IMG/VR virus record: IMGVR_UViG_3300013137_000719
Coordinates: 1 to 40,099 of that record
Length of the DNA stretch: 40,099 nt
Strand: one strand, 5' to 3'
From: a virus
Part shown: in pieces, positions 6,700 to 15,900 of the stretch
How the letters are laid out: each line of letters opens with the position of its first letter
Position numbering within the stretch: position 1 is the stretch's first letter
Position numbers and translations under genes: made by a program
Notes under the pieces: model-generated
Databases searched by the model: none
Told to the model about the DNA's origin: nothing
Seen by the model: only the letters and a program-made list of their open reading frames with translations

Positions 6700-8387
6700 T
6701 TGTTGAATCTCTTGAACTCGAAAATTTCTTGTCCTTTAAAAAAGCCATACTGCGCTTTAACCGTTCTGAACCCACCCTTGTTATTGGGGTAAATAAAACA
6801 ACCTCTACAGCCTCTAGTAATGGTTCTGGAAAGACGGCCCTATTTGAAGCACTTCCCTATGGCCTCTTTGGTTATACGGCGTCGGGGCGGCATGGTGACA
6901 ATGCTGTGCATAACTTTGAACGTGACTGCCTAGTACGAATCACAGGGACAAGTAATGGAAAGTCCTTTGTAATTGAACGCTATAGAAAGCATTACAAGCA
7001 TAAAAACAATCTCTATTTTAAAGTGGATGGTGTATCTATTGAAGGAAACTCTGTAAAGAATACCCAAAAGATGCTCGAGCAATACCTTAGTATTGATTAT
7101 AATCTAATACTACAAACGTGCTATTTTTCGCCCTCTAGTATTCGGACCTTCTGCGGAATGACCGACTCAGACCAGAAAGGCATCTTCCAAGCCCTCCTGA
7201 ACCTGGACCGCTGGGAGGAGGCTTCTTCCCTCATTAAGGGAAAAATAACGTTACTAGAAAGTAACGTTACTACGATCAAAGCAGATGTTAAAACTCTAGA
7301 AGCTATGAAGAAAAAAGATCTTCAACAATTAGCCGAACAACGGATGGAACTTACAACAATACAGATTGTAGTTTCTCCTAAAGAAATTACTGATATAGAA
7401 CAAGACCTCGAAAAAATTCAACAAGCAAAGATTAAACTAAAAGAACTCAGTAAAAAAGTAAATAACTGTCAACAAAAATTAGCGGATACCATCGCTGATG
7501 AAAAGGTACTTACTCGAGAGATCCAAAAGAAAACAGAGCTAGGAGAAACTTGTGAGGTTTGCGATCAATATGTCGATAAAGCGTCTATTCAACATCGTAT
7601 AGATTCCTTAGAGAGCGATCTTGCTAATTTACGCGAGGTAGAGTTTAAATTATCTACTCTATTAACACATGGTCGGCGACGAAAAACTGATCTAACTAGT
7701 CTAGTATCCAGAGAAGAAGCCTTAAAAGTAAAGTGGAAATTCTTAAAAGAACATCTAAAATCGAATTTAAAAATGAAGAGGGCTAGGTTAGCGAAGATCA
7801 CTAAACTAGGGAAAGAGATCAATAAAGTAATACATAAATTAAATTCACATAAAAGAACTCTAGATTTAATTAACTTAAAATTACAAGAACTCAAAAAATT
7901 AGAGATTGTTTTTGGGACGACTGGGGCTAAAACTTACATTATGAAAGAAGTTATTCCTTATCTAAATACTAGTTTAGTTAAGTATGCAAATATTTTAAGC
8001 CCTACTGTTCGGATCGAACTAGATACCCAACGACGAATGACTACTAATCAGTTAAAAAACAAGTTCAGTATTAAAGTTATATCCAAAACTGGGGTAGACT
8101 ATAAAGGACTAAGTTCTGGAGAAGCTAAACGTGTAGATCTTTGTATTGTTTTTGCTTTCCTTGATCTTATTCGAGTGTTAGGTAAGAGTACTAACTTTAT
8201 CATCCTAGACGAAATCTTAGATAATCTAGATCCAGTAGGAGAAGAAATGGCAATTAATCTACTTAAAAACGTTGATGCTACCAATATTTTTCTTATCTCA
8301 CATAAAAACACCTTGCAATCTCGGTTTAGTAATGTACTATGTATTGAGAAATCTAAAGACATTTCGAGTATTATACAAGATGTTTGA
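6693..8387 (+). CDS. SbcC/Rad50/T4 gp46-like ATPase subunit
   Basis: The 564-residue SMC-like ATPase has Walker A SSNGSGKTA (residues 41-49) in an N-terminal lobe with 'NFLSFKKA', two coiled-coil arms (about 180-420) interrupted by a zinc-hook CxxC (TCEVC, about 284-288), the ABC signature GLSSGEAKR (about 470), Walker B FIILDEILDN (about 502-511) and a D-loop/H-switch ending LISHK. It pairs with the gp47-like subunit to process DNA ends. The coiled coil is short compared with cellular SbcC, which is usual for phage versions. A GC-rich patch at about 7140-7235 differs in codon use from the rest of the gene. A perfect 9-bp hairpin lies at 7247-7268. Confidence 0.88.
   Translation: MLIVESLELENFLSFKKAILRFNRSEPTLVIGVNKTTSTASSNGSGKTALFEALPYGLFGYTASGRHGDNAVHNFERDCLVRITGTSNGKSFVIERYRKHYKHKNNLYFKVDGVSIEGNSVKNTQKMLEQYLSIDYNLILQTCYFSPSSIRTFCGMTDSDQKGIFQALLNLDRWEEASSLIKGKITLLESNVTTIKADVKTLEAMKKKDLQQLAEQRMELTTIQIVVSPKEITDIEQDLEKIQQAKIKLKELSKKVNNCQQKLADTIADEKVLTREIQKKTELGETCEVCDQYVDKASIQHRIDSLESDLANLREVEFKLSTLLTHGRRRKTDLTSLVSREEALKVKWKFLKEHLKSNLKMKRARLAKITKLGKEINKVIHKLNSHKRTLDLINLKLQELKKLEIVFGTTGAKTYIMKEVIPYLNTSLVKYANILSPTVRIELDTQRRMTTNQLKNKFSIKVISKTGVDYKGLSSGEAKRVDLCIVFAFLDLIRVLGKSTNFIILDEILDNLDPVGEEMAINLLKNVDATNIFLISHKNTLQSRFSNVLCIEKSKDISSIIQDV
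7247..7268. repeat. Perfect 9-bp hairpin within the gp46-like gene
   Basis: AACGTTACT, loop AGAA, AGTAACGTT. It lies just after the GC-rich patch, and the arms contain the palindrome GTAACGTTAC. Function unknown. Confidence 0.6.
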
Positions 8388-8760
8388 TGAGGAAATAGAA
8401 TACACAGCTAGTGGTAGTAATAGTAATTCTTTTATCACAGAAGAAAAACTACTCGTATTAAAAATCTTTGTTCTAGTACTTCAGGACCTTAATCTTGAAG
8501 AACACTTTAAGGAATTAAGACAATATTTTATAGTCAATAAAAATCCTAAAAATAATATAGAGAATATGCATAGTGCTTTTGATTATCTAATAAAAGACTA
8601 TTCTAACTATGTTCTATCGTTTAGTCACTTCTGTGAACTATTCAAAATACAAGAAGAAGCAGTTCGTGAACGGATATTAAAAATCATACGTAAACAAAAA
8701 AGCTTGGTACACAATCAACTTGTCATATGGGAGACCTTAAATGAGAACGGGTGGAAGTAA
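8380..8760 (+). CDS. Small helical protein of unknown function
   Basis: I do not recognise this 126-residue protein. I chose the ATG at 8380 because it overlaps the gp46-like stop by 8 bp, like the other junctions here; an in-frame start further upstream would lie deep inside that gene. The sequence is predicted helical and charged, with a Ser/Asn-rich N-terminal stretch (about residues 8-15) followed by a Leu-rich helix. The C-terminal part, FCELFKIQEEAVRERILKII then RKQ (about 86-108), could be an HTH-like or basic helix. Its place between gp46-like and resolvase-like genes suggests a role in recombination or its regulation. Confidence 0.7.
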   Translation: MFDEEIEYTASGSNSNSFITEEKLLVLKIFVLVLQDLNLEEHFKELRQYFIVNKNPKNNIENMHSAFDYLIKDYSNYVLSFSHFCELFKIQEEAVRERILKIIRKQKSLVHNQLVIWETLNENGWK

Positions 8761-9244
8761 AGCTAAAGGAAACAGTTTTGAATGGAAGATCGCTAAAGCG
8801 TTAGGAGAAACTCTCTATAAAGATAAGGATACCTTTATCCGTACACCCTCGAGTGGGGCCTTAAATACCATTCGTAAAATGCGGGGGACTATGATGGAGC
8901 AAAACGTAAAAATGTCTGGAGATATTATGCAGATAGCGCACTTTGCTACGTGGGTATTCCCTTACAGTGTAGAATGTAAACACCATAAAGACTTTAATAT
9001 TCTAGACTTACTCTGGAAGAAAGAGAAATCCGTGGCTTATAAAGCCTGGGAACAGTGTTGCCGGGATGCCGACTCCAGTAAACAAAAACCAGCTTTAGTA
9101 TACCGTTCAAATAATCAACCTATTTATGTTGTACACTATGGAGATTGGTCTACTTCAAATATGAATAATTTAATTACTAATATGAATGTTAGTGTTCTTT
9201 TATTTTCTGATTGGTTAGAATATGAGGGACAATACCTATGTTAA
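8741..9244 (+). CDS. PD-(D/E)XK nuclease, Holliday-junction-resolvase-like
   Basis: The 167-residue protein shows the order KAKGNSFEWKIAKAL (E14), RTPSSGA (35-40), GD61I and VE78CK80HHK. This is the E...D...ExK pattern of archaeal Hjc-like resolvases and related restriction-like nucleases. The motif 'R-x-P-x-SGA ... GDI ... ECK' is close to the resolvase version. It would cleave branched or concatemeric DNA made by the upstream recombination proteins; the exact substrate is inferred. The start overlaps the preceding gene by 20 bp, and the end overlaps the next gene by 7 bp. A generic phage endonuclease is the main alternative. Confidence 0.65.
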   Translation: MRTGGSKAKGNSFEWKIAKALGETLYKDKDTFIRTPSSGALNTIRKMRGTMMEQNVKMSGDIMQIAHFATWVFPYSVECKHHKDFNILDLLWKKEKSVAYKAWEQCCRDADSSKQKPALVYRSNNQPIYVVHYGDWSTSNMNNLITNMNVSVLLFSDWLEYEGQYLC

Positions 9245-9627
9245 TGTATGATCCACAAAACAATAAGTATTATACAAAAGGGGATTGTTTATACGTAGAT
9301 ACGGCCAATGGTAAATACCGGCGTTTGATAGGCAGACTAACCGTCAATATTAACACAGGGATTTGTAAACTCCATATAAAACGAAAGCCGACTGAACGTA
9401 TTAAGATGGGATGGTTAGTATCCGCTTTTCCCTTATTCAATATGCCAATCGACACTGTGATTCTTATAGAAGAACCTGGAAATATCTATATGATGGATTG
9501 GGCTAACTATAAAACCAAGCTGAAGCCTTGGCGCTTTACCCCGGTAGGAGGATTTGAAGAACAAATCCTCCTACCCGATGCTCATTGGACCGATATTAGC
9601 CCAAACAAATCTATCCTTATATCTTAA
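9238..9627 (+). CDS. Hypothetical protein, last gene of the rightward operon
   Basis: I do not recognise this 129-residue protein. It begins with MLMYDPQNNKYYTKGDC and has several beta-like stretches (YVDTANGKYRRLIGRLTV, TVILIEEPG) and many Trp, Tyr and Lys residues; no membrane segment is visible. The ATG overlaps the resolvase-like stop. Its 3' end runs 11 bp into the convergent transglycosylase gene, so the two operons meet tail to tail without a spacer. A perfect 13-bp hairpin lies within the last third (9543-9575). Confidence 0.7.
   Translation: MLMYDPQNNKYYTKGDCLYVDTANGKYRRLIGRLTVNINTGICKLHIKRKPTERIKMGWLVSAFPLFNMPIDTVILIEEPGNIYMMDWANYKTKLKPWRFTPVGGFEEQILLPDAHWTDISPNKSILIS
9543..9575. 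repeat. Perfect 13-bp hairpin near the convergence point
   Basis: GGTAGGAGGATTT, loop GAAGAAC, AAATCCTCCTACC, coding for GGFEEQILL. No T-run follows on either strand, so I do not call it an intrinsic terminator. It could still slow or process convergent transcripts that run through each other. Confidence 0.7.
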
Positions 9628-10246
9628 TAGATGCGACATTCTTAAACGCATCTCGATACCGCTTCACAGCAATAACATAAGACTTGTTCTTAGTCGTAGG
9701 AGATCCTGCATTATATGCAGAAATCCACTGATCTTCTTGGGGATATTTAGAGATCAGCTCTACGATATGTTTAATACCGTAGCGTAATCCGATTTCTGGT
9801 TTACAGAGTTCCGTTAGAAACTCCCCCGAGAACCCCCGTTCCCTAGCAGTCTGTCCCATAATCTGCATTAGGCCGAAACTAGTTGCCCTATTATGAAGTT
9901 CCGTGTCTCTACTTATCGAGTTACCGAACTTCTTAATATCCGCACCCAGCCGTGTCATTAACCAACTCTTAAAAGTAGGTTCAAATCTATTAGCCCAAGT
10001 AGCACCATTCGACTCTTGTTTGATAATCCCCAGCACTGTTTCTACTGAAGGAATTACCTTTCCAGGATTCTCCTGTTGGCACTTAGTTATAAGCTCCTCG
10101 ACCATAGGTCTGTATGTTTGATACCAAACTAAATTAGCCTGCAAAAAGTCCCGATCTTCTAGTTCACTCATGGCTTCCATCACCTTCCAGTAAGATTGAT
10201 CTTTTTGATATACCACATATTCGTAGTGGCATGGTGTAGTATGCAT
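9617..10246 (-). CDS. SLT-type lytic transglycosylase (endolysin)
   Basis: The 209-residue protein has a C-terminal SLT fold: catalytic glutamate E78 in IIKQESNGATWANRF, then TSFGLMQIMG (122-131), then GLRYGIKHI and the closing AYNAGSP (177-183). It cleaves peptidoglycan glycan strands. The N-terminal 65 residues are extra, aromatic and charged, with no signal peptide or membrane segment, so export would rely on a holin. AGGAG sits about 6 nt upstream of the ATG at 10246. It is the last gene of the leftward lysis group and converges with the recombination operon. A virion-associated lysin is possible, but the location next to spanins favours endolysin. Confidence 0.8.
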   Translation of the reverse strand: MHTTPCHYEYVVYQKDQSYWKVMEAMSELEDRDFLQANLVWYQTYRPMVEELITKCQQENPGKVIPSVETVLGIIKQESNGATWANRFEPTFKSWLMTRLGADIKKFGNSISRDTELHNRATSFGLMQIMGQTARERGFSGEFLTELCKPEIGLRYGIKHIVELISKYPQEDQWISAYNAGSPTTKNKSYVIAVKRYRDAFKNVASIKI

Positions 10247-10319
10247 AATAGTCTCCTGTTATGTATTGACCACTCTCCATGAACCGCGTTCTGAGAGTAC
10301 CCAAAATGTTATATTTCAT
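10164..10319 (-). CDS. Possible 51-residue overlapping small protein
   Basis: An ATG at 10319, preceded by GAGGGAAAG, opens a 51-codon frame starting MKYNILGTLRTRF. It bridges the 62-bp gap between the metallophosphoesterase stop and the transglycosylase start and overlaps both. Support is its Shine-Dalgarno and the otherwise unexplained gap in a gene-dense operon. Against it, more than half lies in another frame of the transglycosylase gene. Confidence 0.3.
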   Translation of the reverse strand: MKYNILGTLRTRFMESGQYITGDYYAYYTMPLRICGISKRSILLEGDGSHE

Positions 10320-11070
10320 AGACTTTCCCTCGAGTAAAAGCTCTACGGCCCTTACCTTTCTTGGTTTGTTCAACCTCGATAAGCTCTGCAAAAAAGTCTT
10401 TGTTCCCATTATCCTGAAATTCAACAACGGCGAACCCTTGTTGCCAATCTGGATAACGAGTATAATCCACCTCCATAGTACAAAGGCATCCTATCTCATA
10501 TCCCTTTTGTACCCCACATCCCTTAGAAGCCCTGTAGACACTTCCAAGTTTGTGACAATGCCCAACCATTACAGATTGGTTGAGTCTTGCCATAGTTGCT
10601 AGCGCGGTCTTTCCTGATGAGCCTCCACCTGTAGTGACCTCATCTCCGTGCAGTATCAACAACTTTCCTAGATAAATATTCTCACGTAAAAATGATCTCT
10701 TATTATCGATCCCTATTAATTTACTAAATGTTAATGCTTCTAATCCACATAATCCCAGTGCTTTATCTTGAAGATACTTCTTTAATCTTTGGTCATGGTT
10801 ACCTGGGATAATATAAGTAGGAGCTATCGCTGTTAACTTGTCTAATATTCCTTTTGCTATATCTAATTCTCTTTGTAATTCAAATCCTGAACTCCGTTTA
10901 GGATCTTTAGTATACTTTGAGATAGGATAGAAATCTTGATAATCTCCTAATTGGATTATCTTATCAGGACGTAAATCCTTTGCAATTTCTATAACTAAAT
11001 CTAAAGATTTTTGATCGTGGTAGGGGATATGTAAATCAGATAATACTACTGCTGTTTGATAATTACTCAT
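10309..11070 (-). CDS. Calcineurin-like metallophosphoesterase in the lysis group
   Basis: The 253-residue protein has D12-L-H14, LGD43YQDF, PGNH92DQ, LHGDE (about 138-142) and GHCHK (about 167-171), a complete metal site for phosphodiester or phosphomonoester hydrolysis. It differs from the gp47-like protein encoded on the other strand in size, motif context and lack of a partner ATPase. The ATG overlaps the o-spanin stop (TAATG), implying translational coupling. Related phage phosphoesterases are usually annotated only by fold. Possible roles are processing of nucleotides, signalling molecules or 2',3'-cyclic ends. Its location between spanin and endolysin genes is unusual, and I cannot assign a substrate. 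Confidence 0.75.
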   Translation of the reverse strand: MSNYQTAVVLSDLHIPYHDQKSLDLVIEIAKDLRPDKIIQLGDYQDFYPISKYTKDPKRSSGFELQRELDIAKGILDKLTAIAPTYIIPGNHDQRLKKYLQDKALGLCGLEALTFSKLIGIDNKRSFLRENIYLGKLLILHGDEVTTGGGSSGKTALATMARLNQSVMVGHCHKLGSVYRASKGCGVQKGYEIGCLCTMEVDYTRYPDWQQGFAVVEFQDNGNKDFFAELIEVEQTKKGKGRRAFTRGKVYEI

Positions 11071-11354
11071 TATTTAATTCCAAATTGTTCATTAGTTGTT
11101 TTTATTAACGACTCTAATTGAGTTATATGGACTTTTAAAAGTTGCTCTCTTAGATACAGAGCTTGCGCACCTTGTGTATCTAAACACATCTGAGTTTCTT
11201 CTACCTTAAATGACACCACTGGAAGTGGTTCTAAGGCTATATAATGTAGTTCTGGTATCTTATAGATAATTCGAGGGAAGCAACTACTGAGGAGTATTGA
11301 AATAGTTAGCAATATCGCTAAGTGTCTGAGTCTTCGCATCCTGTTTAACCCCAT
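11070..11354 (-). CDS. o-spanin (outer-membrane lipoprotein, Rz1-like)
   Basis: From the ATG at 11354 the protein has 94 residues. It carries a basic start (MGLNRMRRLRHL), a hydrophobic core (AILLTISILL) and the lipobox LSSC, then a periplasmic domain ending in a helical segment (LREQLLKVHITQLESLIKTT). This is the layout of an o-spanin that pairs with the i-spanin to fuse inner and outer membranes at lysis. Its first 71 bases overlap the 3' end of the i-spanin gene in a different frame, the classic nested arrangement. Starts at 11402 or 11339 are also possible; 11354 gives a compact basic leader with GGAG about 10 nt upstream. Confidence 0.75.
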   Translation of the reverse strand: MGLNRMRRLRHLAILLTISILLSSCFPRIIYKIPELHYIALEPLPVVSFKVEETQMCLDTQGAQALYLREQLLKVHITQLESLIKTTNEQFGIK

Positions 11355-11541
11355 CTTTGGCTTTCTCCGTTTCCTGGATTCGTGCCTTTTCCAATCGGTC
11401 ACTGGCTATTGTAGCATCCTTTTGGGCAACGGACGACTCTAATTTTCGTATTCGTGCCTCTAAGTAACGTCTGTAAAGTGCAGAAATCATCGCGGGAAGC
11501 CCCGCGATGAAGCCCAATATTTTAAGTATAGTTACGGTCAT
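11284..11541 (-). CDS. i-spanin (inner-membrane, Rz-like)
   Basis: The 85-residue protein has a single N-terminal hydrophobic segment (about residues 5-22, ILKILGFIAGLPAMISAL) and then a charged helical or coiled-coil region (about 28-70), as expected for a signal-anchored i-spanin with a periplasmic coiled coil. It is short for the family. The assignment rests largely on the overlap with a lipoprotein gene in another frame and the holin candidate just upstream. The start overlaps the upstream stop (CCATGACC). Confidence 0.7.
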   Translation of the reverse strand: MTVTILKILGFIAGLPAMISALYRRYLEARIRKLESSVAQKDATIASDRLEKARIQETEKAKDGVKQDAKTQTLSDIANYFNTPQ

Positions 11542-11846
11542 GGGGTTTTTTGTTGTACAACGGAGGCTATTACAGCATCCTTTCGTTTACTGCCCAAAGA
11601 ACCTCCCATTGATGCACCAAAGAAATAGCCAACTACTGTTCCAAAAGAAGTAGCTAGAGTACCAAATAACTGGTTCACAGAACCTACGTTAGCCGCAGGT
11701 ACTTCGATAAACATCAATGTTCCCATTAGAGTAAAGAAACCCATTACAACTGTCCATCCTAAAAAGTATAGGATTAAAGGCATCTTTTCCTTTATCTCTC
11801 CTATAATAGGAGGAGATAAAGGACTGTCTTCTGTAGGCTCTTCCAT
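11538..11846 (-). CDS. Putative holin, two-membrane-segment protein
   Basis: The 102-residue protein has an acidic Pro-rich N-terminus (MEEPTEDSPLSPP), a first membrane segment at about 24-46 (MPLILYFLGWTVVMGFFTLMG), a second at about 58-80 (LFGTLATSFGTVVGYFFGAS), and a short basic tail with GSKRKD. The 'G-T-V-V-G-Y-F-F-G-A-S' element followed by a Ser/Lys tail is typical of phage holin-like proteins. Holins make lesions that release the endolysin. It sits directly upstream of the spanin pair. The start overlaps the preceding stop. No biochemical hallmark proves the function. Confidence 0.6.
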   Translation of the reverse strand: MEEPTEDSPLSPPIIGEIKEKMPLILYFLGWTVVMGFFTLMGTLMFIEVPAANVGSVNQLFGTLATSFGTVVGYFFGASMGGSLGSKRKDAVIASVVQQKTP

Positions 11847-12139
11847 TACTTTTTTTGTGCGTTAACTACTGTTTCGATAATTAAGTTAAGAACGGATAGT
11901 CCTGCATTAATTCCTTCAGTAATTGCGATTTGTTCTAATTTATTTAGTACCATTTGTTTCTTCTCATTAGAAGAAAGACCAGAAGCCTCTGCTTCTCCCA
12001 CTGCGATTTTTGCTTGTTCTGTAAGCAGTTCAACTCCTGTAGCTGCTACCCGAGCAAAAATATTCCGTACTGCGGTCTGCAATACCGCTACGAAACCACT
12101 ACCAATAAACCATTGCTTTATCTTTGTAAAAAATGACAT
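11846..12139 (-). CDS. Small amphipathic protein, first gene of the lysis group
   Basis: The 97-residue protein begins with MSFFTKIKQWFIGSGFVAVL, a weakly hydrophobic, amphipathic helix. A helical central part rich in Ala and Glu follows, then a second hydrophobic helix (INAGLSVLNLIIETVV). It vaguely resembles LLH-type holins, but the membrane segments are weak. A strong AAGGAG lies 9 nt upstream of the ATG, and an extended -10 (TG-C-TATAAT) sits just upstream, so expression probably starts here. I read it as a lysis accessory or second holin candidate. Confidence 0.55.
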   Translation of the reverse strand: MSFFTKIKQWFIGSGFVAVLQTAVRNIFARVAATGVELLTEQAKIAVGEAEASGLSSNEKKQMVLNKLEQIAITEGINAGLSVLNLIIETVVNAQKK

Positions 12140-12157
12140 ATATTTTTCTCCTTATCT

Positions 12158-12166
12158 ATTATAGCA
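12158..12166 (-). promoter_or_regulatory. Extended -10 promoter for the lysis group
   Basis: On the minus strand TG-C-TATAAT overlaps the stop codon of the tail-tip gene (CTA TAA T). The predicted transcript starts about 11-12 nt before the ATG at 12139, with the Shine-Dalgarno at its very 5' end. No clear -35. Confidence 0.6.
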
Positions 12167-12983
12167 CTTCAGAAAATGAAAATGACGTCTCAATTACTTC
12201 CCCAAGAGGGAACTGCATTTGAGTATTAGGATCTGTATGCCGCACTAAATAAGCGCGTGAGGTATCCCCATAATTTTCATAAAATATAAAGGGGGCTGTA
12301 TTTTTGTTGATAATTCTGCATAAATCTTCCTGTTGAGTTGTACGTACATAAAGAAGTGACTCAAGATTTATTTGTACAAAACGTTGCCCCAGTTCCACAA
12401 ACTCAGTAGAGCCCCCCTGGAACTCTGTACCAATAGTAGGCAATTTGGTTGTTATTGCCATCCCTTTTGGGTTACCCCCCGGCATAGCCAACATGGTTTC
12501 GGTTGTTCCTAAGCTAATCCCCCCAACGTACGCGCGGTCATACGGGGGAAGAACGGGGGTTTGTAAAGACGCATATAGACGTATATAACGAGTATTCACT
12601 GGTGGGGTAGCTGCACTAGACAGATCAATAAACACCCTACAGCGCCCCGTAAGTGGGTCTATGGCTCCGGTTCTTGTGCCTACATCTGACCATGCTGAAA
12701 AGGAACCGTTGTCCGCTATAGTGTTTGTTCGTATTGTCCAATCCGTTAAGTTGGTATTATCAATAAAGATGCCCGCTAAAATCGGACAACTTACTCCTAA
12801 ATCTACTGTAATATGGATATGAGTATCTTCGGGATTTTCGGTAGATTTATAAATACGTAATGGGTGGATTCTATCCTCTACATTCAATAAAGCAAAACCG
12901 GTTTCAGCGGGGCTCGATAATCCGGTTGATGTACTATATGTAAGTGCATCTAACATAAAAATTGGGCCTATATAATTACTCAT
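12159..12983 (-). CDS. Tail-tip/baseplate-associated protein
   Basis: The 274-residue beta-rich protein follows the tail hub gene with a TAATG overlap. The N-terminal half (about 40-150) has the feel of a discoidin or galactose-binding sandwich: HITVDLG, ILAGIFIDNTNLTDWTIR and NTRYIRLYASLQ. That would be a carbohydrate-binding or structural module. The C-terminal half (about 175-274, ITTKLPTIGTEFQGG onward, ending ETSFSFSEVL) looks like a minor tail protein. It likely caps or decorates the tail tip. No enzymatic motif is seen. Confidence 0.6.
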   Translation of the reverse strand: MSNYIGPIFMLDALTYSTSTGLSSPAETGFALLNVEDRIHPLRIYKSTENPEDTHIHITVDLGVSCPILAGIFIDNTNLTDWTIRTNTIADNGSFSAWSDVGTRTGAIDPLTGRCRVFIDLSSAATPPVNTRYIRLYASLQTPVLPPYDRAYVGGISLGTTETMLAMPGGNPKGMAITTKLPTIGTEFQGGSTEFVELGQRFVQINLESLLYVRTTQQEDLCRIINKNTAPFIFYENYGDTSRAYLVRHTDPNTQMQFPLGEVIETSFSFSEVL

Positions 12984-15900
12984 TATTGTTCTAATCCTAC
13001 CGGAATATTTTCTTCTCCGGGGATTCCTCCTGGAGTATAGTTAAAGATTTCTGTACTATAACTCTCCGCTTCTATTGAAAGCTTATCAATATTATAGCCT
13101 AGACGCATAATTTTAAACGTACTTGCTGTGAGGTTTAAAGTTGGGATAGTAACTGTAATTAAATCCCCTACTTCCAAATTTCGACATTCTTGCCCTACTA
13201 CTAATGAAATCATTTTATCTGTATACTTTAATTTCTTACAAATATAGTCCAAAACTTTATCAGCCGTCTCGTGTTCTATAATATAAGGGGCTGTTAACTG
13301 TAAAAGTTCCGTTCCATAAGGTAATACCTCTCGAGTAGTAGAAGCATGATAGTTACGATTTCCAGTAACATCTGGAAAATAACGATAATTTAGAACTACA
13401 CGTTTAGTTAATGATGCTATATCTTTATAGGTATAAGATGTTAATGAAACAATATTATTGTAATAACCATCATTCAAACCTAGATTTGCCTTAATCTTAG
13501 TATTAACTGTATCTATATCTACTACCCATTTATTCTTCACGTCTTTATATAGTTCAATCCCCCGTAACATACAGAGATCGTGGATAATATCTCCAACAGG
13601 TCTCTGATCTAGAGTAACGAAATCTATAGGTAAATTCTCTTCATCTAGTACAGTCATTACTCGATCAAAAGAAGTAGGTTCAATTTTTGTACCTAAACCT
13701 ACCCCTGGATCTGACAAAAAGCGTTTAAGCGCCATACCTAAATTGCGATGTAAGTTTCTAGACTTAACAGGATAATCTGGTCCCTCGATGAATGGGATAT
13801 GGAATAGGGTTTGTTTTGGATGATGTTCGGACGAATTGTTATTTTGTACCCAACAACCTTTTATACCGTGTGCTACTAGGTCCGTTTGTAAAGCAGCGAA
13901 ACCTTCCCCAGGAGCAAAATTACATGCTCCAGCAAATAGAATATCCCCCTGCCAACGTATGCCCGTATAGGCAGAACTTCCAATACTCAAAACATCACTA
14001 GTATAATCTGCCACGTCAGAATAACGACATCTTATTGTATCTACTAAAGTTTTATCCACATAAAGATTTAAATCCCCATGATGACGCTCTAACATTAAAA
14101 AGTGAAATTGATTATCATTAATATCTGTTCTAGAAGTTAGTTCATAAGTAACCCCATCTTTGCCTAAAATATAACCATAAAGATGACCATCTTTAATACC
14201 GATAGAGTAATTAATTACACCACTAGATTCTTTAGTCATAAAATCAGCCGACGCACTAGTCAAACCAGTATAGCGAGTATAACCGTAAAGAGCAAAATCT
14301 CTTTCAAATTTATCGGATAAGTCGTCAGTTCGAGTATTTGTAATATCTATATAAGCCGTACCCGCCCCCTCTAAACCAGGTTCAGATAAGTAAGTACCCG
14401 CCTCTAATAAAGAACTTTCCAATAACCAATAAGGCGTCTCCCCATTAAAGGTTAATGAATTTAACTTATAAACATAACCACTTGGATGAGCTATCTCGTC
14501 CCACTCGACTTGCCCAAAAGCAATAGTTGGGGCTGTAACTGTTATGTTCTCTGGGGGTGTCAAATCGCACCCCGCAACCTTTAAATCTGCTGCTATTGTA
14601 TATGGTGCGTCTCCATATTGAATCGGATTAGAAGCAGAGACATCCATATATTCCCACTCAGCAGTATAGGAATCTTTTTGTGTATCAAAAGTAACCATAT
14701 AAGTTGTACCGGGAAGAGGTTCTTTTCTGTCTTTACCTACTTCTAGATATAGTATTCTCCCCACAAAAGGTTCTACATCATCACGCCAATCTCCCCCTAG
14801 GGTGATCCCCTGTAAGGCACCACCAACAAAAAATGAAGATGTATTTCCAGTTGTGGTTATAAAATCATTTACTTGTGCTTCTAATAAATTATCTACATAA
14901 AGATAATTAGCCATACCATGATGTTGATATAGGTCGATATAGTGCTGTTGGCCATCTGCTAAGTCATATGCTGAAGTAGACATACCCACAAGTTGTATAG
15001 TAGTAATGCCGTCACAAGCCCAAAAATATGGAATATAACGATTTGTAATCCCATCTTGATAATAATCATCCTCTGAGATGATATGTAATTGATAACCAAC
15101 AGTCGTAGCAGGTAATGTTGCGTATAAGGATTTATGGAAAACAATACCCTTTAAATCTCCATCTAAGTTGTTACTAACTACTGTATGAAAACGGGTGTCG
15201 TGGTAAATATCAAGATATGGAGTACCATTGATAGGGTCCATACTGTCATCGGCCACAGCACAATAGCCAAGAGTCTCGGAATTAATAAACTCTAAGCCCC
15301 CACCCTCAAGATAGAAAGGTTGCCCCTGATAGCCTATTAAGGTTATTTCATTTTCTGTTTCATCTACTAAAGTATCAAGAAAATGCCACATACCTCGAGT
15401 CTTATTTCCAATAGGACTCCAATCAATTCGGTCTTCGAATACTCGATAAGGATCCGATGAACTAACAATACAATCCGGATTAGTTATATCCCGTTTAAAG
15501 ATCTTGCTAGTATACTCTCCAGCTATATCCCATTCTTGTTTGATTTCTGTAATCTCTAAGACATTCCAAAAAGGATTTATAGTGTTTCCAACATAATCAG
15601 AAATATAGTCTACCCCATTACGATATTGGCCACGGGTCATTTCTAGTTGTATAGATTGAATTGGGCACTCTTCTGGGTGTTTACCACCCCATGTATCAAC
15701 GGGCAACCATGAAATTCGATTCATAAAGCCAGCATAATCTGTCCCTTGGATGTAGTTATATACGTGTTTTAACTTGACAACAGGTACAAGCGTTGCATAA
15801 GTATCACTAATATATTCATTCGACAAACTATAAGCATCATGCACTATATGGGGGAAATCTTTAATACCAGAAGAAATAGGAGTTTCTATAGGATATGCTT

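Noticed and set aside
9543-9575. Bidirectional terminator at the convergence point
   Set aside because: No T-run on either strand, and it lies inside the coding region before the stop.
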